Shown: piece by piece, positions 17,394 through 25,733 of the stretch
Numbering within the stretch: the stretch's first letter is position 1
Layout of the letters: each line of letters starts with the position of its first letter
Program-made: the position numbers and the translations under genes
Source: Actinomycetaceae bacterium
Lineage (GTDB): Bacteria > Actinomycetota > Actinomycetes > Actinomycetales > Actinomycetaceae
Reading direction: 5' to 3'
Assembly (NCBI GenBank): GCA_030530685.1
Contig: JAUMUM010000013.1
Coordinates: 1 to 57,001 of the forward strand
DNA: 57,001 bases
Notes under the pieces: model-generated
Database searches by the model: none
Seen by the model: the letters and a program-made list of their open reading frames with translations, nothing else
Told to the model about the DNA's origin: nothing

Positions 17394-19123
17394 GGCTGCC
17401 CGTCGCCGACTCGCGCACGACACTGCGCCGCCTCGCCGGCCTCGTGCGCCAATACCGCGGGTCCTTCGCCCTCGTCATCGGACTCCAGGTGGTTGTGGCG
17501 GGCCTGGGGGCAGCGGCGCCAATGATCGTCGGCCGGGCGATCGACTCCGTCGCGGCCGGCACGACCGTTGCCCACATTCGCATCGTCGTCGTGGCGCTCA
17601 TCGCCCTCGTCGTCGCTCAGGCTCTCCTCGGCTACGTGGCCGGGCTGAGGGCCTATGCGCTCTCCGAGCGGATCCTCGACCACCTGCGCCGGCGCCTCGT
17701 GTGGACGGTGACCCACCTGCCTCTGGGAACGGTGGAGGCCGCGGGCGCCGGCGACCTGATCGGCCGCACCACCCACGACGTCGACCGGGTGAGCTTCTTC
17801 CTCCAAGGAGCCTTTGGCAACGTGCTCATGGTGACCCTGACCGTCGTCGTCACGCTCGCGGCGGCCATCGCGACCGACGTCGTGCTGGGCGCCGTCGTGG
17901 CAGCGGCCTGCGTGCCGATCTTCTTCACCGTGCGCTTCTACCTGCGCCGCGCCGTCCCGGCCTACCTCGCCGCGTCGGCCGTGCACGCCGGCATGTCGGG
18001 CCTCGTGGCGGAAACGGTGGAGCAGGCCGGAACCGCCGACGCGATGCGGCTGCGCCGCTCGCGGGCCGGGCGCATGGACACACTCATCCGCGAACACTGG
18101 CGCAACGAGCTGTACACGGGGTGGGTCCGCTCCCTGTACATCTTCATGAACCATCTGGTCATTTCGGCGCCCACGATCGTCGCGCTCGCGGTCGGGGCGT
18201 TCCTCATCGGTGCCGGGCAGGCCACCTACGGCACTGTCACGGCCGTCGTCCTCTACTCGGCGCAGCTGCGCATGCCGATGTGGACGCTGGGCTGGTGGTT
18301 TGACGAAATGCAGTTCGCCCTGGCGGGTTTCGCGCGCATATTCGGGGTCGAGGACGCGCTCGGCTCCGGCGAGCAAGGCGGCGGCAGCGTGCCCAAGGGC
18401 CACGAGGTGACGATCGACGGCGTCCACTTCGCCTACCGCGAGGGCCAGGACGTGCTCCGCGACGTGACGATGAGCATCCGGCAGGGTGAGACGGTGGCGA
18501 TCGTCGGCCCGTCGGGTGCCGGCAAGTCCACGCTCGGGCGGCTCGTGGCCGGGATCAACGAGCCCACGCGCGGGTCGGTGCGCATTGGTGGTGCCGAGGT
18601 CAGCGGGATCGACGAGGCGAGGTTGCATTCGACGGTGGCCATGGTCACCCAGGAGCATCACGTGTTCGTCGGCACGGTCGCGGATAACCTCCGTCTGGCC
18701 AAGAGCGAGGCCACCGAGGCCGACATGCGCCGGGCGCTCGCCGCCGTCGAGGCGACGTGGGTGGAGGACCTGGACGAGGGCCTGAACACGAAGGTCGGCT
18801 CCGGATTCCTGGCGCTGACGCCCCCTCAGGCGCAGCAGCTGGCCCTGGCCCGCATCATCCTGCTCAATCCCGGTGTGCTCGTGCTCGACGAGGCCACGTC
18901 GCTGCTCGATCCCACGGCCGCCCGCTCGCTGGAGCGCACGCTCGGGCGGGTGCTGGCCGGGCGCACTGTGATATCGATTGCGCACCGGCTCTATACGGCG
19001 CACGACGCCGACCGCATCGCCGTCATGATCGATGGGCGGGTGGTCGAGATGGGAAGCCACGACGAACTCGTCGCTCGGGGAGGCGAGTACGCCGCGCTCT
19101 GGCGCGCCTGGCAGCAGGACTAG
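17390..19123 (+). CDS. ABC exporter half-transporter with intact Walker motifs
   Basis: Second half of the heterodimer, 577 residues. The membrane domain covers about residues 25-320, with the ATPase domain after it. Walker A GPSGAGKST (373-381), Q421 in VTQEHH, Walker B VLVLDE (D500, E501) and the switch His in IAHR are all present. The signature is altered to LTPPQAQQ in place of LSGGQ. Together with the first half this leaves exactly one complete composite ATP site. Start is GTG with AGAAGGAGGAG upstream. The arrangement recalls TM287/288- and IrtAB-like heterodimers; the substrate is unknown. Confidence 0.92.
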   Translation: MRLPVADSRTTLRRLAGLVRQYRGSFALVIGLQVVVAGLGAAAPMIVGRAIDSVAAGTTVAHIRIVVVALIALVVAQALLGYVAGLRAYALSERILDHLRRRLVWTVTHLPLGTVEAAGAGDLIGRTTHDVDRVSFFLQGAFGNVLMVTLTVVVTLAAAIATDVVLGAVVAAACVPIFFTVRFYLRRAVPAYLAASAVHAGMSGLVAETVEQAGTADAMRLRRSRAGRMDTLIREHWRNELYTGWVRSLYIFMNHLVISAPTIVALAVGAFLIGAGQATYGTVTAVVLYSAQLRMPMWTLGWWFDEMQFALAGFARIFGVEDALGSGEQGGGSVPKGHEVTIDGVHFAYREGQDVLRDVTMSIRQGETVAIVGPSGAGKSTLGRLVAGINEPTRGSVRIGGAEVSGIDEARLHSTVAMVTQEHHVFVGTVADNLRLAKSEATEADMRRALAAVEATWVEDLDEGLNTKVGSGFLALTPPQAQQLALARIILLNPGVLVLDEATSLLDPTAARSLERTLGRVLAGRTVISIAHRLYTAHDADRIAVMIDGRVVEMGSHDELVARGGEYAALWRAWQQD

Positions 19124-19136
19124 GGCGGGGTCGCTC

Positions 19137-20237
19137 CTACTTCTTCGCCAGGTCCGTCTGCAGCTCGATCGTGTTGGTCAGCACGTCGGTGGGGTAGGCG
19201 CCGCTCACGTAGGAGTAGCCGATGAGGATCGTCGGCGTTCCCGTCAGGCCCAGACTCTGGGCTAGAGACTGCTCCCGCTCGAGTGCAGTGGTGGTTTCCT
19301 CCGATCCGTAGTCGGCATCGAAGCGGTCCATGTCCAGCCCGGTCGACTCTGCCAGCGCCCGGACGGACTCGTCGGTATACGTCGGGTGATCGCCGTCGTC
19401 GGCCGCGCCGTAGACGGCAGACAGGTACTCCCACAACTTGCCCTGGGCTGCCGCGGCGATGCTCCCGCGCGCCGCCTTATCCGATCCGTGGTCCTCGAAG
19501 ATGGGGAAGTTGCGCCATTCGAGGCGGATCTTGCCGTCGCGGGCCATCTCTTCCAGTTTGGGCATCGACTCGTTGTGCAGCCGTGTGCACATGGGGCAGG
19601 AGAAGTCGCCGAACACGCGCACCGTCACGGGCGCGTCGGCCGGCCCGAGTGCCATGCCGGAGTCCTCGTCAAGCGCCGGAATCGAGTCGATGGCGTTTCG
19701 GCCCTGGGCTGCTTGCGAGGGGATGTAGTCCCTGCCGGCCGTCCAGCCCCGTTCTTCGGTCAACTCGGCTTCCCTTGCCTCGATATCGGAAGACGAAGCG
19801 GAGGAGGGCGAGGACTGCGAAGGCGAGGATTGCGAGGGCGAGGGTGAGGACGTTTCCGCCGTTTCCCCTCCGGTCGAGTCCGACATCCGCAGGCCGACGA
19901 CGATGAGCGCCGCGACCAGCAGGATCGTGACGAGTCCGCCGACGAGCACGGCCGCCCGCGACCTCCTCGGCTTATGGGGCGGAGCGACGGGTCCATAAGG
20001 CGGCGGCACCGGGGCCTGGCCCTGCGGGACCGGACTTGGCGGGATCGGGCCGGACTGCGGCACCGGAACCTGGCCAGGCGGAATGGGGGCCTGGTTTTGT
20101 GGGGCCTGGCTTGGCGGGATCGGGCCGCCCTGCGGGATTGGAACTTGGCCTTGCGGTACTTGGCCCGGCGGGACCGGGGTTTGGCCGGCCGGCCCAAAGG
20201 GCTCGTGGCCGGACGGCTGGCCGGGAGTCTGCGACAT
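19137..20237 (-). CDS. Membrane-anchored DsbA-like thiol oxidoreductase
   Basis: Protein of 366 residues. A cytoplasmic Pro/Gln/Gly-rich N-terminus (about 1-90, repeats such as PPGQVP and QGGPIPPS) is followed by one membrane helix (VLVGGLVTILLVAALIVVGL) and a Ser-rich linker. An extracellular DsbA-type thioredoxin fold carries the CPMC active site in DFSCPMCTRLH and a cis-Pro loop in LTGTPTILIG. The likely role is disulfide formation in secreted proteins, as for actinobacterial MdbA-type enzymes. Its ATG overlaps the macrodomain stop by one base, so the two are one transcription unit. Confidence 0.88.
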   Translation of the reverse strand: MSQTPGQPSGHEPFGPAGQTPVPPGQVPQGQVPIPQGGPIPPSQAPQNQAPIPPGQVPVPQSGPIPPSPVPQGQAPVPPPYGPVAPPHKPRRSRAAVLVGGLVTILLVAALIVVGLRMSDSTGGETAETSSPSPSQSSPSQSSPSSASSSDIEAREAELTEERGWTAGRDYIPSQAAQGRNAIDSIPALDEDSGMALGPADAPVTVRVFGDFSCPMCTRLHNESMPKLEEMARDGKIRLEWRNFPIFEDHGSDKAARGSIAAAAQGKLWEYLSAVYGAADDGDHPTYTDESVRALAESTGLDMDRFDADYGSEETTTALEREQSLAQSLGLTGTPTILIGYSYVSGAYPTDVLTNTIELQTDLAKK

Positions 20238-21145
20238 CAGTCTTCAACCCAATTCGATAGTGCTTGCATGTACCCTTCAGCGTCCTCGTCCTCGAAAATA
20301 TTGAAGACGACGAGTTCGATGACATCGGTGCCGTGGTGTTGCAGCCACTGGTCGACGGCGTCGAGCGCGATGTGCGTCGCCTCCTCGAAGGGGAAGTTGT
20401 TTTTGCCGGTCGATAGGGCGCAGAAGCTGATCGAGTGGACGTCGCCCTTCTCGAGGGCGAGGTCCAGGCAGGACGTGTAGCAATTGGCCAGGGCCTGCCG
20501 CGCCTCCGGCGTGACCTGGCCGCCACGCAGCTGCGGGCTGACGGTGTGCAGCACGTACTTGGCCGGCAGCCTGTAACCGCGGGTGATCTTGGCGCCGCCG
20601 ACCTCGTCGTCGGATCCCTGGAGCTGGCGGATAGTGGAGCAGTCATTGCGCATCCACGGGCCGCCCTGGCCCTGAATGTAATTATCGATGCACGGGTGCA
20701 TCGGGTCGGTGCAGCCCATGAGGCTGGGCATGGCGGCGTTGACGACGGCGTCGACCACGAGTTCGCGCACGTCGCCGCGCCACATGGCGACATTGTGGGC
20801 GGAGCCGTAATCCGAGGTGGGGATCATTTCGTGGATCCGCATGAGGTTGGCTGCCGTGGTGCGACCGAGGTGAGCCGAGTGACGCTTGAGGAGGATGTTG
20901 ATGGCTTCGGCGACCTCTTCGTCGAGCGGGCCGGGCTCCCGGATGACGAGTTCGAAGCGTAGCGCCGAGGCCAGCCCTGCGTCCGTGCAGATGGCGCGGT
21001 CGGGGTTGATATCGGGATAGCGGCGGTTCGGCAGGCCGGCGAGTGCGACGCGCAGCAGGTCGACGTCGGATCGCGGATCGTCGATGGGCGTGGGGAAGGG
21101 CTCGTCCAAGTGGATTGCCTCGCGGTACGCAGACAGGGGCAGCAT
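20237..21145 (-). CDS. Zinc-dependent macrodomain ADP-ribose hydrolase
   Basis: Cytoplasmic protein of 302 residues: an alpha-helical N-terminal part (about 1-115) and a macrodomain. The segment VVNAAMPSLMGCTDP, then MHPCIDNYIQGQGG, has the GC-x(4)-H-x-C spacing that binds zinc in the Zn-Macro subfamily. ALSTGKNNFPFEEA matches the second ADP-ribose loop. Relatives in staphylococci and streptococci remove ADP-ribose from a lipoyl carrier protein and sit beside the sirtuin SirTM. Here neither SirTM nor a GcvH-L gene is nearby, so the target is open. Confidence 0.88.
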   Translation of the reverse strand: MLPLSAYREAIHLDEPFPTPIDDPRSDVDLLRVALAGLPNRRYPDINPDRAICTDAGLASALRFELVIREPGPLDEEVAEAINILLKRHSAHLGRTTAANLMRIHEMIPTSDYGSAHNVAMWRGDVRELVVDAVVNAAMPSLMGCTDPMHPCIDNYIQGQGGPWMRNDCSTIRQLQGSDDEVGGAKITRGYRLPAKYVLHTVSPQLRGGQVTPEARQALANCYTSCLDLALEKGDVHSISFCALSTGKNNFPFEEATHIALDAVDQWLQHHGTDVIELVVFNIFEDEDAEGYMQALSNWVED

Positions 21146-21303
21146 GTTTCTCCTTCGCTTGGTCCCAGTGGTTCAAATCTACCGGTCCGGTGGGCGCCGC
21201 GCATCGTTTCGGCGGTCGATTGACGACGGCGCGGCGGCGATGGGCCTTGGCCAGCCGCGTGGGTCGCAGTCGGCCGAATATCGTCGGCGGTTAGGCTTGG
21301 GGC

Positions 21304-22167
21304 ATGGACGAGTGGATGGTGACGAGCGAACTGGCCGAAGCATGCGGCGTGGACGTCTACGATGCGCGGCGGGCGCTCGAGGACGCGGGCCTAGCCGAGG
21401 GGGCGGCGCCGTCGGCCCTGGCGGTTCGCCACGGACTGGCCGATGTCGCGACGGAGGAAGCCGGCCGGGCCGCGACCGTGTGGCACCGCGACCTCGTGAT
21501 CATTGTGCGCGGCCTACTCGGTGGCGCGGAGGGGCGGGCAGGCGCCGATCGGGCCGGTGAGCCCGGCGAGCAGGCTTTCCAGGAGGATCTCCTGGCCGGC
21601 CTCGACCAGAGCCCCGAGGAAACGGCTGAGTTCGACGAACTCGGCCCGGTTCCTGGCGGCGGGAAGGTCCGGGCGTCTTCGGCGGGTGAAGAGAGCGCGC
21701 CGCATTCGAGTATCGGCGATATTCGCCCGGGCTTTGACGCGATTGTTGCTACCGACGGCGCCTGCTCCGGCAATCCCGGCCCGGGCGGCTGGGCGTGGGT
21801 GGAACAGATATCCGGTGCTCGCGACTCGGGCGGCGCTGCCCGTACGACGAATAACATCATGGAACTCACGGCCGTCATTGAGGCCTTCGAATACGTCGGC
21901 CCCCGCGGTGATGTCCTCCTGCGGGCCGACTCCCAGTACGTCATCAACGTCATGACCAAGTGGGCGCCAGCGTGGCGCCGCAAGGGTTGGAGGAAGGCCG
22001 ATGGCAAGCCCGTGGCCAACCGACAGCTGGTCGAGCGCCTGCTCGGCCTCTACGAGGCTCGGACGGGGCGTACCGAGGTCGAGTGGGTCCGCGGGCACTC
22101 GGGCGACGCCGCCAACTCTCTGGCCGACGAGCTCGCGGTGGCGCGCGCGGCGGAGTACCGCAGGTAG
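21304..22167 (+). CDS. rnhA: Ribonuclease HI with N-terminal extension
   Basis: Endonuclease of 287 residues that cuts RNA in RNA-DNA hybrids. The RNase H fold begins near residue 145. Catalytic residues are D151 (TDGACSGNPGPGG), E187 (IMELTAV), D209 (ADSQYV) and D275 (NSLADELA), with H265 in the flexible loop (VRGHSGD). The extra 140 residues hold a small helix-turn-helix-like segment (VTSELAEACGVDVYDARRAL) and an acidic linker; I do not recognise the domain. It diverges from the macrodomain gene and converges with the FrnE-like gene. Confidence 0.9.
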   Translation: MDEWMVTSELAEACGVDVYDARRALEDAGLAEGAAPSALAVRHGLADVATEEAGRAATVWHRDLVIIVRGLLGGAEGRAGADRAGEPGEQAFQEDLLAGLDQSPEETAEFDELGPVPGGGKVRASSAGEESAPHSSIGDIRPGFDAIVATDGACSGNPGPGGWAWVEQISGARDSGGAARTTNNIMELTAVIEAFEYVGPRGDVLLRADSQYVINVMTKWAPAWRRKGWRKADGKPVANRQLVERLLGLYEARTGRTEVEWVRGHSGDAANSLADELAVARAAEYRR

Positions 22168-22255
22168 CTCGGCGGGCCGCGCCGTGCCCGCGCGACGCAT
22201 CCTCCCGCGCTGCCCGAGCCTCGGTCTTCCCCCTGGGTCTCGATCTCGCGGGCGG

Positions 22256-23116
22256 CTAGCCGAGCCGCAGGTGGCTGTCCTCGGGCGCGCGATCGATTCG
22301 CTCGACGACGCCGCTCGCCTCGGCGATGAGCTCGGCGTAGGTCTGGCTGCCCTGGGCGCCGACCACGGAGACGACGCCGCCAATGACGACCAGCGGCAGG
22401 CCACCTATGCGCATGCGCTTGGCGTCGGCGATGTCGCGGTCGATCTGCTCGTCCAGGCTCTGCCGCCGGTCGGCCTCGTCGGCTGCCTCGCCGGTCCGCT
22501 CGGCTTGCCACCCGAGGTCGTTGGCTTTGGCCTGCGTGGTCTCGGTCTTGTCGGCCCGCGCCTCGTCGAGCTGGCGGGCCTCGGCGGGCGGGCAAGTTTC
22601 GTCGGGCGAGCGGGCCTCGGCGGGCGAGCGAGTTTCGGCGGCATCTGCCATTCCGACCTGGGCCTCGGCGGCATCTGCCATTCCCGCGTGAGCCTCCGCC
22701 ATTCCCGCCCGCGACTCGATCTGGGTCAGGCGCGCGTCGTCCCCGTCGAATACGGCTGCCTGGATTTCCATGTAGGTCTCCAGGCCGCGCCGGGCCCCGT
22801 CGGCGAGGTCGGTGCCCGCGGCTTTGGCGGCGTAGACGAGGCGGTGGAGGCTGCGCCGTCGACCGGCGGGCACGCGCCGCACGAGCGTCTGCGGGTCGAT
22901 CGTCAGGCCCTCGCGGCTGGCCACGGCGGCGATCTTGCGGGCGTCACTGGTTTCCCACGCTCGGCCCGGTCCGAGGAAGGCGTGTACGTCGACGTCGATT
23001 GGCCTGGCATCATCCGCTCGCGCAAGGGCGATCCCGCCGAGCAACCGGTGCATGCCGATGTAACTCCACGGGTCCGCGACATCCACCCACGCGTGGATCA
23101 CCAGGCGACCGCTCAC
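22256..23116 (-). CDS. FrnE/DsbA-fold protein lacking the CxxC motif
   Basis: Protein of 286 residues. The N-terminus VIHAWVDVADPWSYIGMHRL matches the FrnE/2-hydroxychromene-isomerase branch of DsbA-fold proteins. The redox CPWC is replaced by ADPWSY, so no disulfide chemistry is expected from that site. The helical domain is interrupted by about 80 residues of Ala/Glu/Asp-rich repeats (AGMADAAEAQVGMADAAE and PAEARSPDE-like units), after which the fold resumes (RIGGLPLVVIGG). A GST-like or isomerase-like function is possible. It diverges from the oligopeptidase gene at 23261. Confidence 0.75.
   Translation of the reverse strand: MSGRLVIHAWVDVADPWSYIGMHRLLGGIALARADDARPIDVDVHAFLGPGRAWETSDARKIAAVASREGLTIDPQTLVRRVPAGRRRSLHRLVYAAKAAGTDLADGARRGLETYMEIQAAVFDGDDARLTQIESRAGMAEAHAGMADAAEAQVGMADAAETRSPAEARSPDETCPPAEARQLDEARADKTETTQAKANDLGWQAERTGEAADEADRRQSLDEQIDRDIADAKRMRIGGLPLVVIGGVVSVVGAQGSQTYAELIAEASGVVERIDRAPEDSHLRLG
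22626..22702. repeat. Short tandem repeats inside the FrnE-like gene
   Basis: The unit cggcggcatctgccattcc recurs at about 22644 and 22668, with a shortened third copy (ctccgccattcccgc) near 22687. It encodes the GMADAAEAQ-type repeats. Expansion of this unit explains part of the low-complexity insertion. Confidence 0.55.
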
Positions 23117-23260
23117 GGTGCAACTGTATGCCAGAGCGTCAGCTCAGCGGTCCAGGCGCAAGCCCGGAGTTTCGGCAGCCCGCGCCCAGCCCGTGCCTCG
23201 CGCGTCGACCTGACAATCACCGACCCCAAAGCGCTTGCCGCCCGGAGGTAAACTATCCCC

Positions 23261-25492
23261 ATGCCAGCACCAATCGCACGGAAAGCTCCCACGGAACGCA
23301 CCTTCCACGGCCATACCTACGTGGACGACTACGAGTGGATGCGCGACAAGCAAAGCCCCGAGCTCATCGAACTCCTCGAAGCGGAAAACGCCTGGGCCGA
23401 TGCGCGCACGGCGCACCTGGGGCCCCTGCGCGAAGCGATCGTCGGTGAGCTTGCCTCGCGCACGCGTGAGGACGACACCTCCCTGCCCGTGCGGCAGGGC
23501 GACTGGTGGTACTTCTCCCGCACGTGGGAGGGCAGGCAGTATCCTGCGCTCTTCCGGCTGCCCGCCGTCGGTGCGGCGGTGGGCGACGGCGCACAAGCGG
23601 ACGTCGGCGCAGCGGTGGGCCTTGACGCCCCTGTGGCTCCAGGCGTAGCGCTCGCGGATTCGCAGGCCCTGGGCCCGGGGGCCGCCCCCGCCGAGCTCCC
23701 GTCGACTCCCTCCGAGCGCCCGTCGACGGACCGCGAGGATGCCCAGCTCGTCTACGACGGCAACATCCTGGCCGACGGCGAGGAGTTCTTCTCGACGAGC
23801 GGCTTCTTGCCGGCGCCCGATGGCACGCTCGGCGCCATGGGCGTGGACTTCTCCGGAGACGAGCACTTCACCCTCAGGATCTTCGAAATCGAGACGGGCA
23901 ACATCCTTGACGACGCGGTCTCCGGCCTCGGTTACGGGCTCGCGTGGACGGCCGACTCTTCCAGCGTCGTCTATTCCCGTGTTAACGAGGCCTGGCGCAC
24001 ATGGCAGGTGTGGCTTCACCGCGTCGGAACGTCGATGGAGCAGGATGTCCTGCTCTTCCAGGAGGACGACGAGCGCTTCGAGATCAGCTTCAAAGCCTCG
24101 CGCGACGGGCGGTGGGTCGTCGTCCACTCGGCCTCGCCCACGACGAGTGAGGTGACCCTCTTCAACGCCGTCGACATCGGCGCCGACCCCATTCGCGTGT
24201 GCCCGCGCATGACGGGGCTCGACTATACGGTCGAGCCGGCCGGTGATCACCTGCTCATCGTCCACAACGCCAATCGCCCGGACTTCGAGGTGGCGGCCGC
24301 GGCAATTCACCAGTCCTGGCCGCAGTCCTGGAAGCCGGTTCTCATCCCCGAGCCGGGCGAGCGGATCTCCCACGTCGAGGCTTTCCGCGACTTCGCAGTC
24401 ATCTCCATGAGGTCCGGCGGTCAGACGCAGCTGCGCGTCATGCGCAGGGGAGAGGGCGCCGCCAACGGCCCGACGGCGTGGCAGGCGGCGGTCGTCGTCC
24501 CGTCGGAAGACCTCGCCACGATCGAAACCGTCGGCGACCCCCACTGGCAGGCGCAGGAGCTCGTCTACCTGACCGAGTCGATCCTCACGCCCGAAACCTG
24601 CTTCTCCTACAACCCGGCCACGGGGCAAACCGTACAGCTCAAGCAGCTCGAGGTACCCAACTACGATCGCGATGAGTACGTCCAGGAGGGCGTGTGGGTC
24701 GAGGCCGACGACGGCGCCCAGATCCCCATGACGGTCGTCCGCCGCAGGGACATCCAAGCCGACGGGACGAACCCTGGGCTCATCATGGGCTACGGTGCCT
24801 ACGAGATCTCCTATGACCCGTACTTCGCCCCCATCAACATCTCGGCCCTCGACAGGGGCGTGGTGTTGGCCTTCGCCCATCCTCGTGGCGGCGGCGAGAT
24901 GGGCCGGGCGTGGTACGAGGCCGGCCGGCTCCTGAACAAGCGCAACACGTTCACGGACTTCGTGGCCTGCGCCAAGTGGCTGCATACCAGCGGATGGGTG
25001 GCCGGCGATCGCCTGGCCGCCGAGGGCCGCTCGGCCGGCGGACTGCTCATGGGAGCCATCGCGAACATCGCTCCCGAGCGGTTCCGCGCGATTCACGCGG
25101 GCGTGCCCTTCGTCGACGCGCTCACCACGATCCTTAAGCCGGAGCTGCCGCTGACGGCGGGCGAGTGGGAGGAGTGGGGCAACCCGATCGAATCGCCGGA
25201 GGTCTACGAGTACATGCGTTCGTACTCGCCGGTGGAGAATATCGTCGAGTGCGAGTACCCGGCCATCCTCGCCACGACGTCGCTCAATGACGTCCGCGTC
25301 TTCTACGTGGAGCCCACCAAGTGGGTTCAGATCCTGCGCGAGCGAACCACCAACGACCCGATCGAGCGCCCCATTCTCGAGAAGATCGAGATGGTCGCAG
25401 GGCACGCCGGCAAGACAGGCCGCTACGACCGTTGGCGCGAACGGGCCTTCGAGTTGGCCTGGGTGCTCGATCAGATCGGTGCCGCGTCCTGA
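23261..25492 (+). CDS. Prolyl oligopeptidase family serine peptidase (oligopeptidase B-like)
   Basis: Cytoplasmic peptidase of 743 residues in family S9A. A beta-propeller gates the active site and the alpha/beta hydrolase domain carries the triad: S591 in EGRSAGGLLMG, D677 in TSLNDVRV and H715 in AGHAGKTGRY. The N-terminus RTFHGHTYVDDYEWMRDK is typical of oligopeptidase B, which cleaves short peptides after Arg/Lys. An Ala/Gly/Pro-rich insert of about 50 residues (about 106-160) interrupts the first propeller blade. The ATG at 23261 has CGGAGGT 12 bases upstream. Confidence 0.93.
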   Translation: MPAPIARKAPTERTFHGHTYVDDYEWMRDKQSPELIELLEAENAWADARTAHLGPLREAIVGELASRTREDDTSLPVRQGDWWYFSRTWEGRQYPALFRLPAVGAAVGDGAQADVGAAVGLDAPVAPGVALADSQALGPGAAPAELPSTPSERPSTDREDAQLVYDGNILADGEEFFSTSGFLPAPDGTLGAMGVDFSGDEHFTLRIFEIETGNILDDAVSGLGYGLAWTADSSSVVYSRVNEAWRTWQVWLHRVGTSMEQDVLLFQEDDERFEISFKASRDGRWVVVHSASPTTSEVTLFNAVDIGADPIRVCPRMTGLDYTVEPAGDHLLIVHNANRPDFEVAAAAIHQSWPQSWKPVLIPEPGERISHVEAFRDFAVISMRSGGQTQLRVMRRGEGAANGPTAWQAAVVVPSEDLATIETVGDPHWQAQELVYLTESILTPETCFSYNPATGQTVQLKQLEVPNYDRDEYVQEGVWVEADDGAQIPMTVVRRRDIQADGTNPGLIMGYGAYEISYDPYFAPINISALDRGVVLAFAHPRGGGEMGRAWYEAGRLLNKRNTFTDFVACAKWLHTSGWVAGDRLAAEGRSAGGLLMGAIANIAPERFRAIHAGVPFVDALTTILKPELPLTAGEWEEWGNPIESPEVYEYMRSYSPVENIVECEYPAILATTSLNDVRVFYVEPTKWVQILRERTTNDPIERPILEKIEMVAGHAGKTGRYDRWRERAFELAWVLDQIGAAS

Positions 25493-25601
25493 GCGGTCTC
25501 GGCCGGTTGGTGCCAGGCCCCAGGTCGCCGCGTCCTGAGCGGCCAGCCCCGCGTCCCGAGCCAGCCGGCGCCCCTCCCCGCAAGAGGTTTCCGCATATGG
25601 C

Positions 25602-25635
25602 TAGGGGAAGAGATCGTCATTGATCTCTTCCCCTA
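25602..25635. terminator. Bidirectional hairpin between convergent genes
   Basis: Perfect 14-base arms TAGGGGAAGAGATC / GATCTCTTCCCCTA with a 6-base loop lie between the peptidase and nucleosidase genes that face each other. No T run follows on either side. Confidence 0.7.
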
Positions 25636-25733
25636 ATGAACGGTTTTCTAACCGACCTTTCGTGTGTGATGTGGCTCCTAGTCTAATGCAACGACGCCCG
25701 AAAAAAGCAATCTAGACCTTGCCGAACTTGCCA

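Noticed and set aside
17174-19060. 628-residue open frame on the minus strand
   Set aside because: Reverse shadow of the second ABC half-transporter, rich in His/Arg/Asp as expected from GC-rich antisense frames.
23144-25405. 753-residue open frame on the minus strand
   Set aside because: It is the reverse shadow of the S9 peptidase, which has a complete catalytic triad on the plus strand; the shadow product has no recognisable fold.
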